Shown piece after piece: positions 35,798 to 45,397 of a stretch of 64,000 bases of DNA. Position 1 is the first letter of the stretch. Each line of letters opens with the position of its first letter. The position numbers were made by a program, and so were the translations under genes. The DNA is from Cyanidium caldarium (lineage: Eukaryota > Rhodophyta > Bangiophyceae > Cyanidiales > Cyanidiaceae): NCBI GenBank assembly GCA_026184775.1, contig JANCYW010000002.1, positions 124,001 to 188,000 on the forward strand. The letters run 5' to 3'. A model generated the notes under the pieces. That model made no database searches. It saw only the letters and a program-made list of their open reading frames with translations, and was not told the origin of the DNA.

Positions 35798-37126
35798 ATG
35801 TTCGTGCAAACACCCCTGGGGTGCAACCGCAGTGGGAGCAGCTTCCACTTTTTCACCGGGAAATCGGTGTTGGGAGTGACGGTGGGTGGTGTCCGAAGGA
35901 TCCGCTACCGACATTCACCCCACCGCTTGTTCGAGTTGATCGCCCAGAGCGATCGAGGCGGACGTGATCACGCTGCCGCCGCCGCCGCCGCCGCCTCCCC
36001 TGCCCGTCCATCGACCGCTCGAGCGGAATGGCCGATCAAGCGGCAGTTGGGCGAGAGCGACCTCCTGGTGACCAACTGCTGTCTGGGCACGATGACCTGG
36101 GGCGAACAGAACACCGCGGCGGAGGCGCATCAGCAGCTCGACTACGCTATCCACGAGCGCGGCCTCAATTTTATCGACTGCGCAGAGGCATATCCGGTGC
36201 CTCCGCGGCCGGAAACACAGGGAGCTACGGAACGTATCTTGGGGCAATGGCTGCGGCAGAATCGCGCCCTGCGTTCCCAGCTGGTGCTGGCCAGCAAAGT
36301 ATGCGGGCCGGGGCGCTTTATGAACTGGATACGCGGTGGACCGCAGCTGGATCGCCGCTCCATCATCGACGCCTGCCATGCATCGTTGGAGCGCCTGGGC
36401 GTGGACACCATTGACTTGTACCAGATCCACTGGCCAGCGCGACGGGTGCCGCTGTTCGGAGAGCACGCCTTTCCGGACCCGCATTCCGCGGCGGAGGCGG
36501 AGGCGCTGGTGCCGTCGGTGGAGACGCAACTGGAAGCCATGCAGCAGCTGGTGCGCGATGGCAAGGTGCGCTATGTCGGCCTGAGCAACGAGACACCGGT
36601 GGGCATGATGGAGTTTGCGCACGCTGCCGAGCGCGCCGGGTTGCCGCGGGTGGTGTCGGTGCAAAACTCGTACTCGCTGCTGCACCGAGAGTTTGAAGGG
36701 GCGCACGCCGAGGCCAGCGCCCGCTGTCACGCGCCGCTGCTCGTGTACTCGCCGCTGGCCGGCGGGGTGCTCTCCGGCAAGTACCTGCCGGACGCCGACC
36801 CCCAACAGCGCGAAAACTCGCGTTTCACCATCTTCCAGTCGTATATGGAACGTTTCCGCAAGCCGTCGGCCACGGAGGCTGTCCGGCAGTATGCGCAAGT
36901 GGCCCGAAGATTCGGCAAGACACCGGCACAACTGGCGCTGTCGTTCGTGCGCACCCGCTGGTTTGTCGGTAGCGTCATCGTGGGCGCGACCCGCGTGGAG
37001 CACTTGCAAGAGAATTTGGCAGCGTTTGATGAGCACAGCGATGCTGGCCGCTGGGACGCAGACATGGAACAGGCGGTGAACGAGGTGTACCTGAACGGCT
37101 ATCGCGATGTGGCGCTCGGGGTGTGA
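35798..37126 (+). CDS. aldo/keto reductase (Tas-like), probably plastid
   Basis: 442 residues from ATG 35798. A leader of about 80 residues, rich in Arg, Ser and Ala, precedes the TIM barrel. The catalytic residues can be seen as LNFIDCAEAYP (Asp, Tyr), LVLASKVCG (Lys) and LYQIHWPARRVPLFG (His). The last is typical of the Tas/plant aldo-keto reductase group, and RYVGLSNETPVGMMEF and VIVGATRVEHLQENL close the cofactor site. The natural substrate is not readable. A short homopolymer-like (CCG)n stretch in the leader codes for an alanine run. It ends 17 bp from the convergent SET/NAP gene. Confidence 0.9.
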   Translation: MFVQTPLGCNRSGSSFHFFTGKSVLGVTVGGVRRIRYRHSPHRLFELIAQSDRGGRDHAAAAAAAASPARPSTARAEWPIKRQLGESDLLVTNCCLGTMTWGEQNTAAEAHQQLDYAIHERGLNFIDCAEAYPVPPRPETQGATERILGQWLRQNRALRSQLVLASKVCGPGRFMNWIRGGPQLDRRSIIDACHASLERLGVDTIDLYQIHWPARRVPLFGEHAFPDPHSAAEAEALVPSVETQLEAMQQLVRDGKVRYVGLSNETPVGMMEFAHAAERAGLPRVVSVQNSYSLLHREFEGAHAEASARCHAPLLVYSPLAGGVLSGKYLPDADPQQRENSRFTIFQSYMERFRKPSATEAVRQYAQVARRFGKTPAQLALSFVRTRWFVGSVIVGATRVEHLQENLAAFDEHSDAGRWDADMEQAVNEVYLNGYRDVALGV

Positions 37127-37143
37127 CGCCCACCGAACGACGA

Positions 37144-37968
37144 TCAGGCGGGACGGATGCATCGCTGCGGCGTCATGCACACCTGGTCGCGCAGCATTTC
37201 CGCCACCTCCAAATCGCTGTGCCAGGCGGCCGCCAGCACCAACTGTTGCCGGTCTTCCCGCGCCTCGTGTTGCTCGGTAACCGCCGACAAGGCCGCACCG
37301 GTGAGCCACGCCATCAACGAGGGCCACGCGGCAATGTCCGCCGAGGCGCGGGTGGCTTGCGCATCCCGCCGCAAGCGCTCCCAATAGGCGGCGCCGACGG
37401 GCGCTCTCCAGCCGATTTCGGTGCAGCCCACCGACGCCAACGAGCCGTCCTCGCCGGAGAATCGGTACACCTTCTCCAGCGCGTCCTCCGTGAAAAACGG
37501 ATTCGCGTCGTCGAAATCGAACACCACGCAAAACACAAACTCGCCCGCTCTTTCCTCCCGCTCTTCTTTCACAGTGTGGTAGTCCGTCGGGCGGGCCGGC
37601 TCCCCATCCGTGCCCACCGTCGTCCGCACCCGAATATCCCGTATCCATCGCATCAGCGGTCCATCCCGCTCGGGCTCCACCAAAGCGCCCAGCGTCGCAT
37701 GACCCATCAGCGCCTCACTCCAAAACCCTGTCGACAACTGTATCCTCCCGTCATGTAGCATTTGATGTCGCTGCCACAGGTGGGCGCTGCGCTCATCCCA
37801 GTGTCGTTGCCACATCCGCAACTGCTCCACCCGCTGTCGTCGCAGCAGCGCCTCACCACGTTCCTCCACCGCCTCCCAGCTTGTTATATTCCCGTCACTT
37901 CCATCCTCCACCACAAAGCTCCCGCCGTTCTCCACACGCAACCACTCCATACCCTCGTCGGCCGCCAT
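37144..37968 (-). CDS. SET/NAP-family histone chaperone
   Basis: 274 residues from ATG 37968. An N-terminal helix rich in Glu, Arg and Gln (about 20-75) would be the dimerisation helix. The NAP earmuff follows: FWSEALMGHATLGALV, RWIRDIRVRTT, EFVFCVVFDFDDANPFFTED and ALEKVYRFSGEDG, then GCTEIGWRAPVG. The 'F-F-NPFF---L-K-Y' and 'TEI-W' pattern is that of SET and NAP1. The usual long acidic tail is missing. The longer frame to 38304 lacks conserved sequence and would overlap the FAM98 gene. Role: binding histones in the nucleus, inferred from family. Confidence 0.78.
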   Translation of the reverse strand: MAADEGMEWLRVENGGSFVVEDGSDGNITSWEAVEERGEALLRRQRVEQLRMWQRHWDERSAHLWQRHQMLHDGRIQLSTGFWSEALMGHATLGALVEPERDGPLMRWIRDIRVRTTVGTDGEPARPTDYHTVKEEREERAGEFVFCVVFDFDDANPFFTEDALEKVYRFSGEDGSLASVGCTEIGWRAPVGAAYWERLRRDAQATRASADIAAWPSLMAWLTGAALSAVTEQHEAREDRQQLVLAAAWHSDLEVAEMLRDQVCMTPQRCIRPA

Positions 37969-38112
37969 GACTCGTTGCCGTGCTCCAGGTGCCTTGTCGA
38001 CCGCGGTGCCGCCTATCGACGCCCGAGTCGTTCGGCAGCGTGCCTGCCGTTCGGTGTCTCGGCTCGAAGGCGCCCTCCAGGACACCCATCGAGTGCACTG
38101 TTTCCCTCTGAA

Positions 38113-39219
38113 ATGCACACCAAAGAGTTGTTGAAGGTACTGGAGAGAGCGGATAGTCTGGAGCCAACAGAGTGCGAGTCGACCTTGATCAAGTTGACCA
38201 GGGAAGCGGTGGTTGGGGCGGCGGTAGCGGGTAGCGCGGCATCGGCCGCCGACGCTACCGCAGCCGCCGAAGACCGACTGTGGCCGCTGCAGACGTATTG
38301 GCAAGCAGCCGACGATAAGGGACGAGTAAGCAGCGCGCAGGAGTTGGTGAGATGGGCGTTTGGGGAGCAGGAGCGGTGGCAGGAGCCTGGGGCGCTGGTG
38401 CAGTCGTTGGCCCTGCTGAGTCTATGCGGCAGACTGCTGGGCACCGCCGCGGCCGACCTCTGCGCCGAGTCGTCCGCTTCGAATGGACGCATGGAGTGCG
38501 AGACGGAATGCACTACGTTGTCGGAGAATACGGAGGCGCTTCGGTGGATGACGTTGTTGCTGCACCGACTGGACGTACTCAGTTTACCGACCGGTATTCG
38601 AGCCACAGGCGATGCAGCGCCCATCGACCTCACACTTGTAGCCGCGGCCTGCGTACGCGAGGCTGCCGGACGTATACGCACGCGACTTACGGAGCGGCCG
38701 TTGGGGCCACGCGTGCTCTCCACCGTCTCGACGATCGCGCCCTCTACCACCACCACCACCGCATCTCTATCGCCGACAGAGACCGACGCGGCGATCGACG
38801 CCTTGCACGGTGAGTACACCCTGCGGCGACAGCTGTTGGTGCAGCGTCTGCTGGTGAGCGTGGACGCGTTCCGACAATCGCAACGCGCCCGGGTGCAATC
38901 GGGTGCATACGACGCCGGCCGCATCGAGCGACGACTGCAGGCGCGTGTGCCGTGGCCCCGCTTCGATCTCTACGATGTGTGGGTGGCGCGGCATCCACCG
39001 CCCGCGATTCCCGGCAGTCAACGGGTGTTGATAGCGTCCGAGGCCGACGCAGTGAAGCGGATTCTGGTGGGCGCGATGCCGGATCGCGGCGGCCGCATCA
39101 CTGCCCGCGCGGAAATCACCAACGGCAGCGCTGTCGGTGCCCGGCTGCCGCACGCGACCGCCGCAGACAACTCCTTCAAACGACGACGACGGGAGCGCGG
39201 ATCTCGACACCGACGGTAA
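38113..39219 (+). CDS. FAM98-like protein (tRNA ligase complex subunit)
   Basis: 368 residues from ATG 38113. The diagnostic part is the C-terminal half: EYTLRRQLLVQRLLVSVDAF followed by a basic segment, then ADAVKRILVGAMPDRGGR. Animal FAM98 proteins have the same two blocks ('EYE-RRKLLIKRLDVTVQSF' and 'INKVL-G-VPDRGGR') at the same distance. The RGG-rich tail of animal FAM98A is absent; the protein ends in a run of Arg and Lys. FAM98 belongs to the RTCB-DDX1 tRNA ligase complex and to cap-binding RNP transport particles. An (ACC)n stretch encodes a Thr run near residue 215. Confidence 0.8.
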   Translation: MHTKELLKVLERADSLEPTECESTLIKLTREAVVGAAVAGSAASAADATAAAEDRLWPLQTYWQAADDKGRVSSAQELVRWAFGEQERWQEPGALVQSLALLSLCGRLLGTAAADLCAESSASNGRMECETECTTLSENTEALRWMTLLLHRLDVLSLPTGIRATGDAAPIDLTLVAAACVREAAGRIRTRLTERPLGPRVLSTVSTIAPSTTTTTASLSPTETDAAIDALHGEYTLRRQLLVQRLLVSVDAFRQSQRARVQSGAYDAGRIERRLQARVPWPRFDLYDVWVARHPPPAIPGSQRVLIASEADAVKRILVGAMPDRGGRITARAEITNGSAVGARLPHATAADNSFKRRRRERGSRHRR

Positions 39220-39305
39220 GTGTAGGTGATGGTGAGGATGCGAGCACAATACATGCGAGAGCGATGACGGCTATGGCATCGTTCGCCGCCGCGCCTCCCC
39301 TCTTT

Positions 39306-40826
39306 CTACTCCAGCCACGAGAGACCCCAGCGCTGGAGGGTGGCGCTGGCGGCGGGATGCGTTTGCAACGCCTGGACCAGTTCGTGGCCGGCGACCAGCT
39401 GCACCACCGGCTGTTGCGATTTGGGCAAATGGGTACTGTGGCGGTGGTGGTGGTGGTCATGTGCCGCCAACAGTTCCCTATCCAGCAGGCGTTGGAACGC
39501 GCGCAGGGCCACCGCTGGCGGCAAGGCCGTCGAGGGGTGCGCCCGCGGAGCAGCGTCCGCGACGGCCGCATGGAACCTGTGCGTCTGGTATTCGCGGTGC
39601 ACTTGCTGGAAGCAAGGCGCGTCCAGTTTCTGCACCTGTACGAGACGGTGATGCGCCACCAGCAACCCGAGTTCTAGCGCGGATACGCTGCGCAGCGCCT
39701 GCGCTCGCTCGTCTGCCCGGTGCACCAGCGTCAGGGCATCGCGTAAACAGTGTGCTACACTGGCCGCATCGGTCATGCCTTGGCGGTGGGTGCTCCCGAT
39801 GGCCAAGGCGACGGCTCGCAGAAACGGTTTCACCTGGCGACGGTCGCGCCACTGGCTTTGCGCGAGCGCATGCACCGCCGCGTCGCCCTCCAGCGCGGCC
39901 AGCACCCGCCGGGCGACCGCCGCTCCGGGATCGGAGCCACTGCCGTCCACATCCAGGCGTTGCCGCACGTGTTGCACCACCTCCTCTACATTCGCGGGCG
40001 CCATTGCATACAGCACCTTTTGAGAGAATCGCGACCGCACTCGCTTCTCCAACAGATCCAACGTGTCCACCCGGCGGGTCATGCCGATGACAAACCCGGG
40101 CGGCGAGCTGTCGCTAGAGAAAAAGTTGAGCAAGTTGTACAACAACTGTTGCTGTTGCGGTCGCGAAACCACGGGAGATGCCGATGACGGTGCGCTGGCG
40201 GCAAACTCATCGAAGGCATCCAAAACGAACACCGCGCCGTACGCTGACACTGGCTCGTCGACCGATGCAGCATCGGCTTCGGTGGCAGTGGCGGCAGCCA
40301 ACACGACGCCCAGACGACGCAGACATCGCTGGATGATGCCGAGACAGTCCACCAACGAGTGCGCGTCGACAGCGCCATCGGCGGCCATGGGCGTCGGCAG
40401 CGCCGCTTGCAACTGGGCGGCGATGGCGCGGTATGCAGCCAACTCGTCCGCACCATGCATGCTGCCGCAGAGATACACACACGCCGGCGGTCGTCGGAGT
40501 CGCCGCGCGAGCCGCTGCAACGCCGTGAGCACCACCGCCGATTTGCCACCGGACGGCGGTCCCAGCACCAACGCCGAGTGCAGCGCGTGCTGTCGCTGGT
40601 GCACGTCGGGTGACAGACTTGACTCCAGCAATTGCCCCAGCGTCTCACACACCGCATCACCATCGGGGGTCAACGGCACGCCATCCGGTGCTGGAATCGA
40701 TTCCAGTCGCGCCAGAATGGAAGCGATGGCGGAGGCAGTCGGTGGCGGTTGCGCGGCGGCCATTCGGTGCGTCTTGGTCCCGTCCTCCTTCGCGCCACGC
40801 TCGTCAGCCCTCCTCTTTCTGACCAT
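39306..40826 (-). CDS. ORC4: origin recognition complex subunit 4
   Basis: 506 residues from ATG 40826; ATGs at 41033 and 40763 would give 575 or 485. The AAA+ part has Walker A LVLGPPSGGKSAVVL, Walker B VFVLDAFDEFA, and FVIGMTRRVDTLDLLEKRVR followed by SRFSQKVLYAM, which is the ORC4-specific sensor region. The C-terminal winged helix ends in LQTHPAASATLQRWGLSWLE. ORC4 is part of the hexamer that marks replication origins and carries the arginine finger for ORC1. It lies downstream of the Dug3-Dug2 gene on the same strand; the longest start would leave only 50 bp between them, so I prefer 40826. Confidence 0.88.
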   Translation of the reverse strand: MVRKRRADERGAKEDGTKTHRMAAAQPPPTASAIASILARLESIPAPDGVPLTPDGDAVCETLGQLLESSLSPDVHQRQHALHSALVLGPPSGGKSAVVLTALQRLARRLRRPPACVYLCGSMHGADELAAYRAIAAQLQAALPTPMAADGAVDAHSLVDCLGIIQRCLRRLGVVLAAATATEADAASVDEPVSAYGAVFVLDAFDEFAASAPSSASPVVSRPQQQQLLYNLLNFFSSDSSPPGFVIGMTRRVDTLDLLEKRVRSRFSQKVLYAMAPANVEEVVQHVRQRLDVDGSGSDPGAAVARRVLAALEGDAAVHALAQSQWRDRRQVKPFLRAVALAIGSTHRQGMTDAASVAHCLRDALTLVHRADERAQALRSVSALELGLLVAHHRLVQVQKLDAPCFQQVHREYQTHRFHAAVADAAPRAHPSTALPPAVALRAFQRLLDRELLAAHDHHHHRHSTHLPKSQQPVVQLVAGHELVQALQTHPAASATLQRWGLSWLE

Positions 40827-41083
40827 GGCGGTTGCTCTCGGTATCTCTGGCCTGTTCGCGAGACCGTGTCTTCGGCTTCGCGTCCGGCCTTGAACGCCCT
40901 CGCCTCCACCCGCCTCTTCGTGACGCCCGATCGACGGCGGCCCCAGCGGATCCACTTTCCCTTTCCCGCCAAACTTCTTCCTTCCACAACCTTCCACAGC
41001 GACGGTTCTCGGAACGTTCGGGTCCTCCGGCATGCCTCCCCTCTGAGGACGCACCCGCTCCGATACCTTCCGATGCGGGTCGT

Positions 41084-44000
41084 TTACGCAGTGGCACAAG
41101 GATGCCCTTGGTCGATGCGCTCCAGCACGTGGCGCAGCACCTCTTTGCCGCGCAGTAGGTTCAGTGCGCGGATGCGTTCATTGGGCAGATGCGGGGCGTC
41201 GCTCGCCTGTCCCAGCGGCACATGCACCGCGTTGGCCCGGAAGAGGCGTTCCAGCCACGAGGTCAACGGCATGCTGCCGCCCTCGCGCACGTACAGCGGT
41301 CTGGTGTGCCACACCTGTTCGATGGACTGCTCTACCAGCGTGAAGAGGGAGGCGGCGTCGATGGTACCGTTCGGCGGGGAGTGCTCGCTGCTGCCGTGCA
41401 CGTCGCCAAACCACCAGTCACCCTGTTTGATGCAGCGCGTGCGCAACTGATTGGGCGAGCGGCGTTTGCCAAACTCGAATCGCAAATGCTGCTCGATGAC
41501 GCGGCGCACGCGCTCCGGATCCTGATGCGGCACAGTGCGCACGGAGATGACCGCGCTAGCGCTGCGGGGAATCACCGACGGCGGGCAGGTGGCCGCGGAC
41601 CTGCTCGGGTCGGCGGAGTGGCCCGATGCAGGTGTCACTCCCGTTGCCGATAGCGGTATGGTCTCGACGCCGTTGCCCGTATCCCCGCCTGCCACCGAGG
41701 TGGTGATGTTGGTGATGGAGAGGCACGGCTCGCCCCAGCGACGTCGCAAGATATCGCGCGGCGTCTTGCCGGCCAGCGCCGGCACGCCCAGCCGTTGCCG
41801 ATACGCCTCGGCATCGAAATCCACCTCATCGTACGCGGCCAACTCGCGTGCATCCGGCTCGAGCACGCCGTCAAAGAACCCCGGCACCGCCGGCGTGCCG
41901 TGCGTATCCACCAGCGTGCCCAACACGCTCACCAGATCGATCGCCGGCTCGATGACCGCCCCGCCCTCGGTGCCCGAGTGCAAATTGCGGGCAGCGCCGC
42001 GCACCTCTACCTCGATGGTCACCGTACCGCGCATTCCGTACGTGATGCAGGGGCGGTCGTCGCCCACCCACAGACTGTTGGCGTGCAGGATGCAAGCCAC
42101 CGGCGATTCCGCCATCCGTCGTTCTACCGCGCCCGCATCACTGCCAGTGGGGACACCATTCGCGTGGGCCTCGGCACCGGCGGTGGCGGCGGGCACGCCC
42201 AAAAGCCACGGCAACTGCGACAGCACCGCCTCCCGGAATCCCTCGCTGGCGCTCTCCTCCTCGCCGTCCAGAATGAGCACCACGTTGGTGTGTATTTCGC
42301 CCGATGGAACACTCGTCGGCACACGATCAAGCGAGGCGTTCCCGCCCTCCTGCCGACGATATCGAGCGCGTTGCCGCATCTGCCACTCGGCCACCGCTAG
42401 GATCATCGCCAGAATGGGGCCTTTGTTGTCCGTCGTACCGCGGCCGTAATAGTATCCGTCCACCAGCGACAGATCAAACGGGTCGGTGCGCCAACCGTGC
42501 GTCCCATGCGCTGGCACGACATCGTAGTGACCGTAGAACACGACGGTCTGGGATGGCACTGGCGACATCGTCGCGGCGGTTTGGGGCATTGCCGCGCCCG
42601 CGGACCAGATCCGCGCCAACACCACCGGGTTGCGCGCCTCCACCGGCTGACTCAACGTCACATCGGCGCCGATGCTCTGCAGGAGGTGCGCCAGCCATTT
42701 GGCACAACGAAACGATTCGTCCCGATAGAACGGATGGCAGTCGCCGCCGCCGGAAATGGATCGAAAGCGCACCGCGGTGCGCAGTGCCCGCTCCAACACC
42801 TCCATACCCATCACGGCGCCGCTGTCGGCAGTGGCGGTCGGCGAGGTGAGGCTCAGTCGCGCCAGCGGCAAGTCCGCAGCCATGGGCGAGCGCGGCATCG
42901 ACCACTCCGACGGTGTCTCCATCGTCGGCGCCTCGGCTGCGACGGCCGCCGATGGCCATCCGAGTTCACGGCGCGCCCTCGCCGTGGCAATTCCGCCGCA
43001 CAGTCGACCGGCGCCGTCCAAACTCCACCCACAGATGTGGCCGTCGGCACATGACGCGTATAGTCGAGCTGCCTCACCCGCTCCCCCAGCGTCCGCGTCG
43101 ATGTGCGATGGCCGCTCTTCGTCTACCACCAGCAGCGCCGCCACCGCACTGGCGCCGGGCACCATCAGACGCGCTACACACTGCAAATCCGATTGACGCC
43201 ACACCAGAATCACCCCGTTCGACGAGCCGGAAAACAGCCACGACGATGCCATCGCCAGGCAGGACACATCGCCCGGGTGATACGCGCCGGCATCCAACGT
43301 GCGCCGACACAAATACGCCGCCCCGGCGCCCGTGTCCCACACCCGGATGCTGCCGTCGCGCGCCCCCGAGTAGAGGCGGTGGCCACGCGCGTCGTCCGCC
43401 ACCAGCGTCAGCACCGCCCCGCGGTGTCCGCGCAACGTCGCTCGACACGCGCCCGAGGCAATATCCCACACTTTGATGCTGGCATCACCGGAGCCGGTAA
43501 AGAGCGTGCCGCTGAACACACTCACCGCCAGGCAGTACACCGGCCCGCAGTGCAGCGACGCCGCAGCGCCTCCGAACAGGCGTGGCTTCTGCGGCGAAGA
43601 CAACGACAGCGCGGCGACGCCCGCTTCACCCCGACCGTCGCCATCGCCCAGGGCATCTTCTGTCGGTGTGTCCGTATCCACGGGCATCGCCTGCACCGAG
43701 CCGTCCTGAAAGCCCAGATACAGCCGGCGCCCACAGGTGGCCAGCGACAGCGGGTGACCGCCGGCGTGTCCCAGTCTCCATTCGGCCGCCAGCGTGAACG
43801 GCGACTTGGCGATGTTGAACAGGCGCACACAGTTGTCGGTGGAGATGACCGCCAGGCGCGTCGATGACGGGCACGGCGGCGGCGAGGCGGTGATGGCCGT
43901 CGGCATCACCGCCAAACCCAAAATGGCGCTGCTCGAGTCGCTGACCCGCACCCGCTCCACCATGCACATGGAGGTGGTGTCCCACACCGACACACTGCCG

Positions 44001-45280
44001 TCTTGTGCGCCGAAGAGAAGCCAAGTGGCCGGTGTCGATCCGATGTCCTGGGCGGCCGGCAGCTGTGGGGGCGCGGCGCGGCGATGCAATGCCAGGGTCA
44101 GGACGGCAGTGTGGTGCATTTCGATCAGCTCGTCCACCTGGTGCATGACAAACGGTTCGGTGGACGCATCGGTCGAATGTGCCTCGGGCAGCGACATCGG
44201 CGATATCGCCAGGGAGGCATCGGCCGCTGCCTCTCCATTTGGCATGGAGGACATCTCGCCAGCCAGCAGATACTCCAGCGCCACGGAGATGCGACTGCGG
44301 AGGTGGCACGCGGGCGCCGCCACATCCCCGATCTCTACCTGCTCCAACAGCAAGTGCAGGTCGCGCGTCACCACCAGCACCGAGTTGCGCGGGAACGGCA
44401 CCCAATCCGCAGTGCGGGCGGTGAGCGGCTCACTGGCCACCAGCACCACGCCGCATCGCGTTGCCGCTCCGTACGACATGGTGTAATCGGATGCGCCGTC
44501 ATCGGGGGCATCGCCCAGCCGAGTGTAGGCCGCGGCCGACGCGAAATACAAGCTCGCCGCCGGCACTTGCGCGTCGTGCAGCCGAAAAGCGTACCGCGTG
44601 GCCACCAGCGCCTCGCCGTTGGATACCACAAAGTTCAGCAGCGACACCTCCGAGCGGACGCTGGGGGCGTTGTCCGCGCGGCCCGCCTCCATTACCGTGC
44701 GCACGATGATCTCGATAGTACGCAACAGCATTTGCCGCATCGCGTCCACATCATACCGCACTGCCGTGCCGCGCTCCATCTGATTCAGGAATAGCGCAAA
44801 CGCCACCAGACTGTCGCTAGCGCCATGTCGCACCGCAAACTCGTAGCACTCGTCGTTGAGCTGGTTCAACAACGCCCGTCGCACACGGCCGCCCTGCCAT
44901 CCGGCTATGGCGCCGTTGTGGGCGAACATATAGTGCGAATAAGTGAACGGATGGCACGACTCCTCGGTCACCGAAGTGCCGGCCGTGGCCGCCCGCACGT
45001 GCGCAAACACCACCCGTGAGCGTATCCCCTTCTCGGCCAGGTGGTGCAAGTTGGCGTCGTTCCACGCCGGCCGTATCGACTTGTACACGCACGGCGCACC
45101 GTCGCTGCTGTACCAACCGATGCCGTACCCGTCGCCGTTGAGCGAGGCCGGCACTTGCTCACTCGCCGCGCAGAGCCGTTCGCGCGCATCGTACGACTGG
45201 CGGATGATGGAGCGGCTCGGCCGAGTGACCACGTCGGCCGCAGCAATGGGCCTGCCCAAGTAGGCCACCATGCGACACAT
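41084..45280 (-). CDS. single-chain Dug3-Dug2 fusion: glutamine amidotransferase, WD40 and M20 peptidase
   Basis: 1398 residues in one uninterrupted frame. Residues 1-360 are a class II glutamine amidotransferase of the Dug3 type: [11 protein letters not shown] with Cys2 as nucleophile, [19 protein letters not shown], and [10 protein letters not shown]. Residues about 390-780 are WD40 repeats, for example [14 protein letters not shown] and [14 protein letters not shown]. Residues about 820-1398 are an M20 metallopeptidase: [38 protein letters not shown], and APHLPNERI with metal ligands in place. In yeast Dug2 (WD40-M20) and Dug3 are separate proteins that together split glutathione. Here both are covalently joined, with Dug3 first. 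Confidence 0.92.
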   Translation of the reverse strand: MCRMVAYLGRPIAAADVVTRPSRSIIRQSYDARERLCAASEQVPASLNGDGYGIGWYSSDGAPCVYKSIRPAWNDANLHHLAEKGIRSRVVFAHVRAATAGTSVTEESCHPFTYSHYMFAHNGAIAGWQGGRVRRALLNQLNDECYEFAVRHGASDSLVAFALFLNQMERGTAVRYDVDAMRQMLLRTIEIIVRTVMEAGRADNAPSVRSEVSLLNFVVSNGEALVATRYAFRLHDAQVPAASLYFASAAAYTRLGDAPDDGASDYTMSYGAATRCGVVLVASEPLTARTADWVPFPRNSVLVVTRDLHLLLEQVEIGDVAAPACHLRSRISVALEYLLAGEMSSMPNGEAAADASLAISPMSLPEAHSTDASTEPFVMHQVDELIEMHHTAVLTLALHRRAAPPQLPAAQDIGSTPATWLLFGAQDGSVSVWDTTSMCMVERVRVSDSSSAILGLAVMPTAITASPPPCPSSTRLAVISTDNCVRLFNIAKSPFTLAAEWRLGHAGGHPLSLATCGRRLYLGFQDGSVQAMPVDTDTPTEDALGDGDGRGEAGVAALSLSSPQKPRLFGGAAASLHCGPVYCLAVSVFSGTLFTGSGDASIKVWDIASGACRATLRGHRGAVLTLVADDARGHRLYSGARDGSIRVWDTGAGAAYLCRRTLDAGAYHPGDVSCLAMASSWLFSGSSNGVILVWRQSDLQCVARLMVPGASAVAALLVVDEERPSHIDADAGGAGEAARLYASCADGHICGWSLDGAGRLCGGIATARARRELGWPSAAVAAEAPTMETPSEWSMPRSPMAADLPLARLSLTSPTATADSGAVMGMEVLERALRTAVRFRSISGGGDCHPFYRDESFRCAKWLAHLLQSIGADVTLSQPVEARNPVVLARIWSAGAAMPQTAATMSPVPSQTVVFYGHYDVVPAHGTHGWRTDPFDLSLVDGYYYGRGTTDNKGPILAMILAVAEWQMRQRARYRRQEGGNASLDRVPTSVPSGEIHTNVVLILDGEEESASEGFREAVLSQLPWLLGVPAATAGAEAHANGVPTGSDAGAVERRMAESPVACILHANSLWVGDDRPCITYGMRGTVTIEVEVRGAARNLHSGTEGGAVIEPAIDLVSVLGTLVDTHGTPAVPGFFDGVLEPDARELAAYDEVDFDAEAYRQRLGVPALAGKTPRDILRRRWGEPCLSITNITTSVAGGDTGNGVETIPLSATGVTPASGHSADPSRSAATCPPSVIPRSASAVISVRTVPHQDPERVRRVIEQHLRFEFGKRRSPNQLRTRCIKQGDWWFGDVHGSSEHSPPNGTIDAASLFTLVEQSIEQVWHTRPLYVREGGSMPLTSWLERLFRANAVHVPLGQASDAPHLPNERIRALNLLRGKEVLRHVLERIDQGHPCATA

Positions 45281-45397
45281 GATGACGAACTTGCCGAGAG
45301 ACTATCGAAAACTGATGAAAGGCATGAGGTGGAAGGGCGAGTGCATCGACAGAAGCGTGTCCGATACGGTGCTGCCTCGTACGGCCGAGAGACCGCC

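Noticed and set aside
35915-37648. 577-residue minus-strand frame
   Set aside because: It is antisense to the aldo/keto reductase and overlaps the SET/NAP gene in another frame; no motif.
41034-41099. longer ORC4 start
   Set aside because: The frame reaches 41099 only from a TTG and would overlap the end of the Dug3-Dug2 gene; the Lys/Arg/Gly-rich extension is not family sequence.
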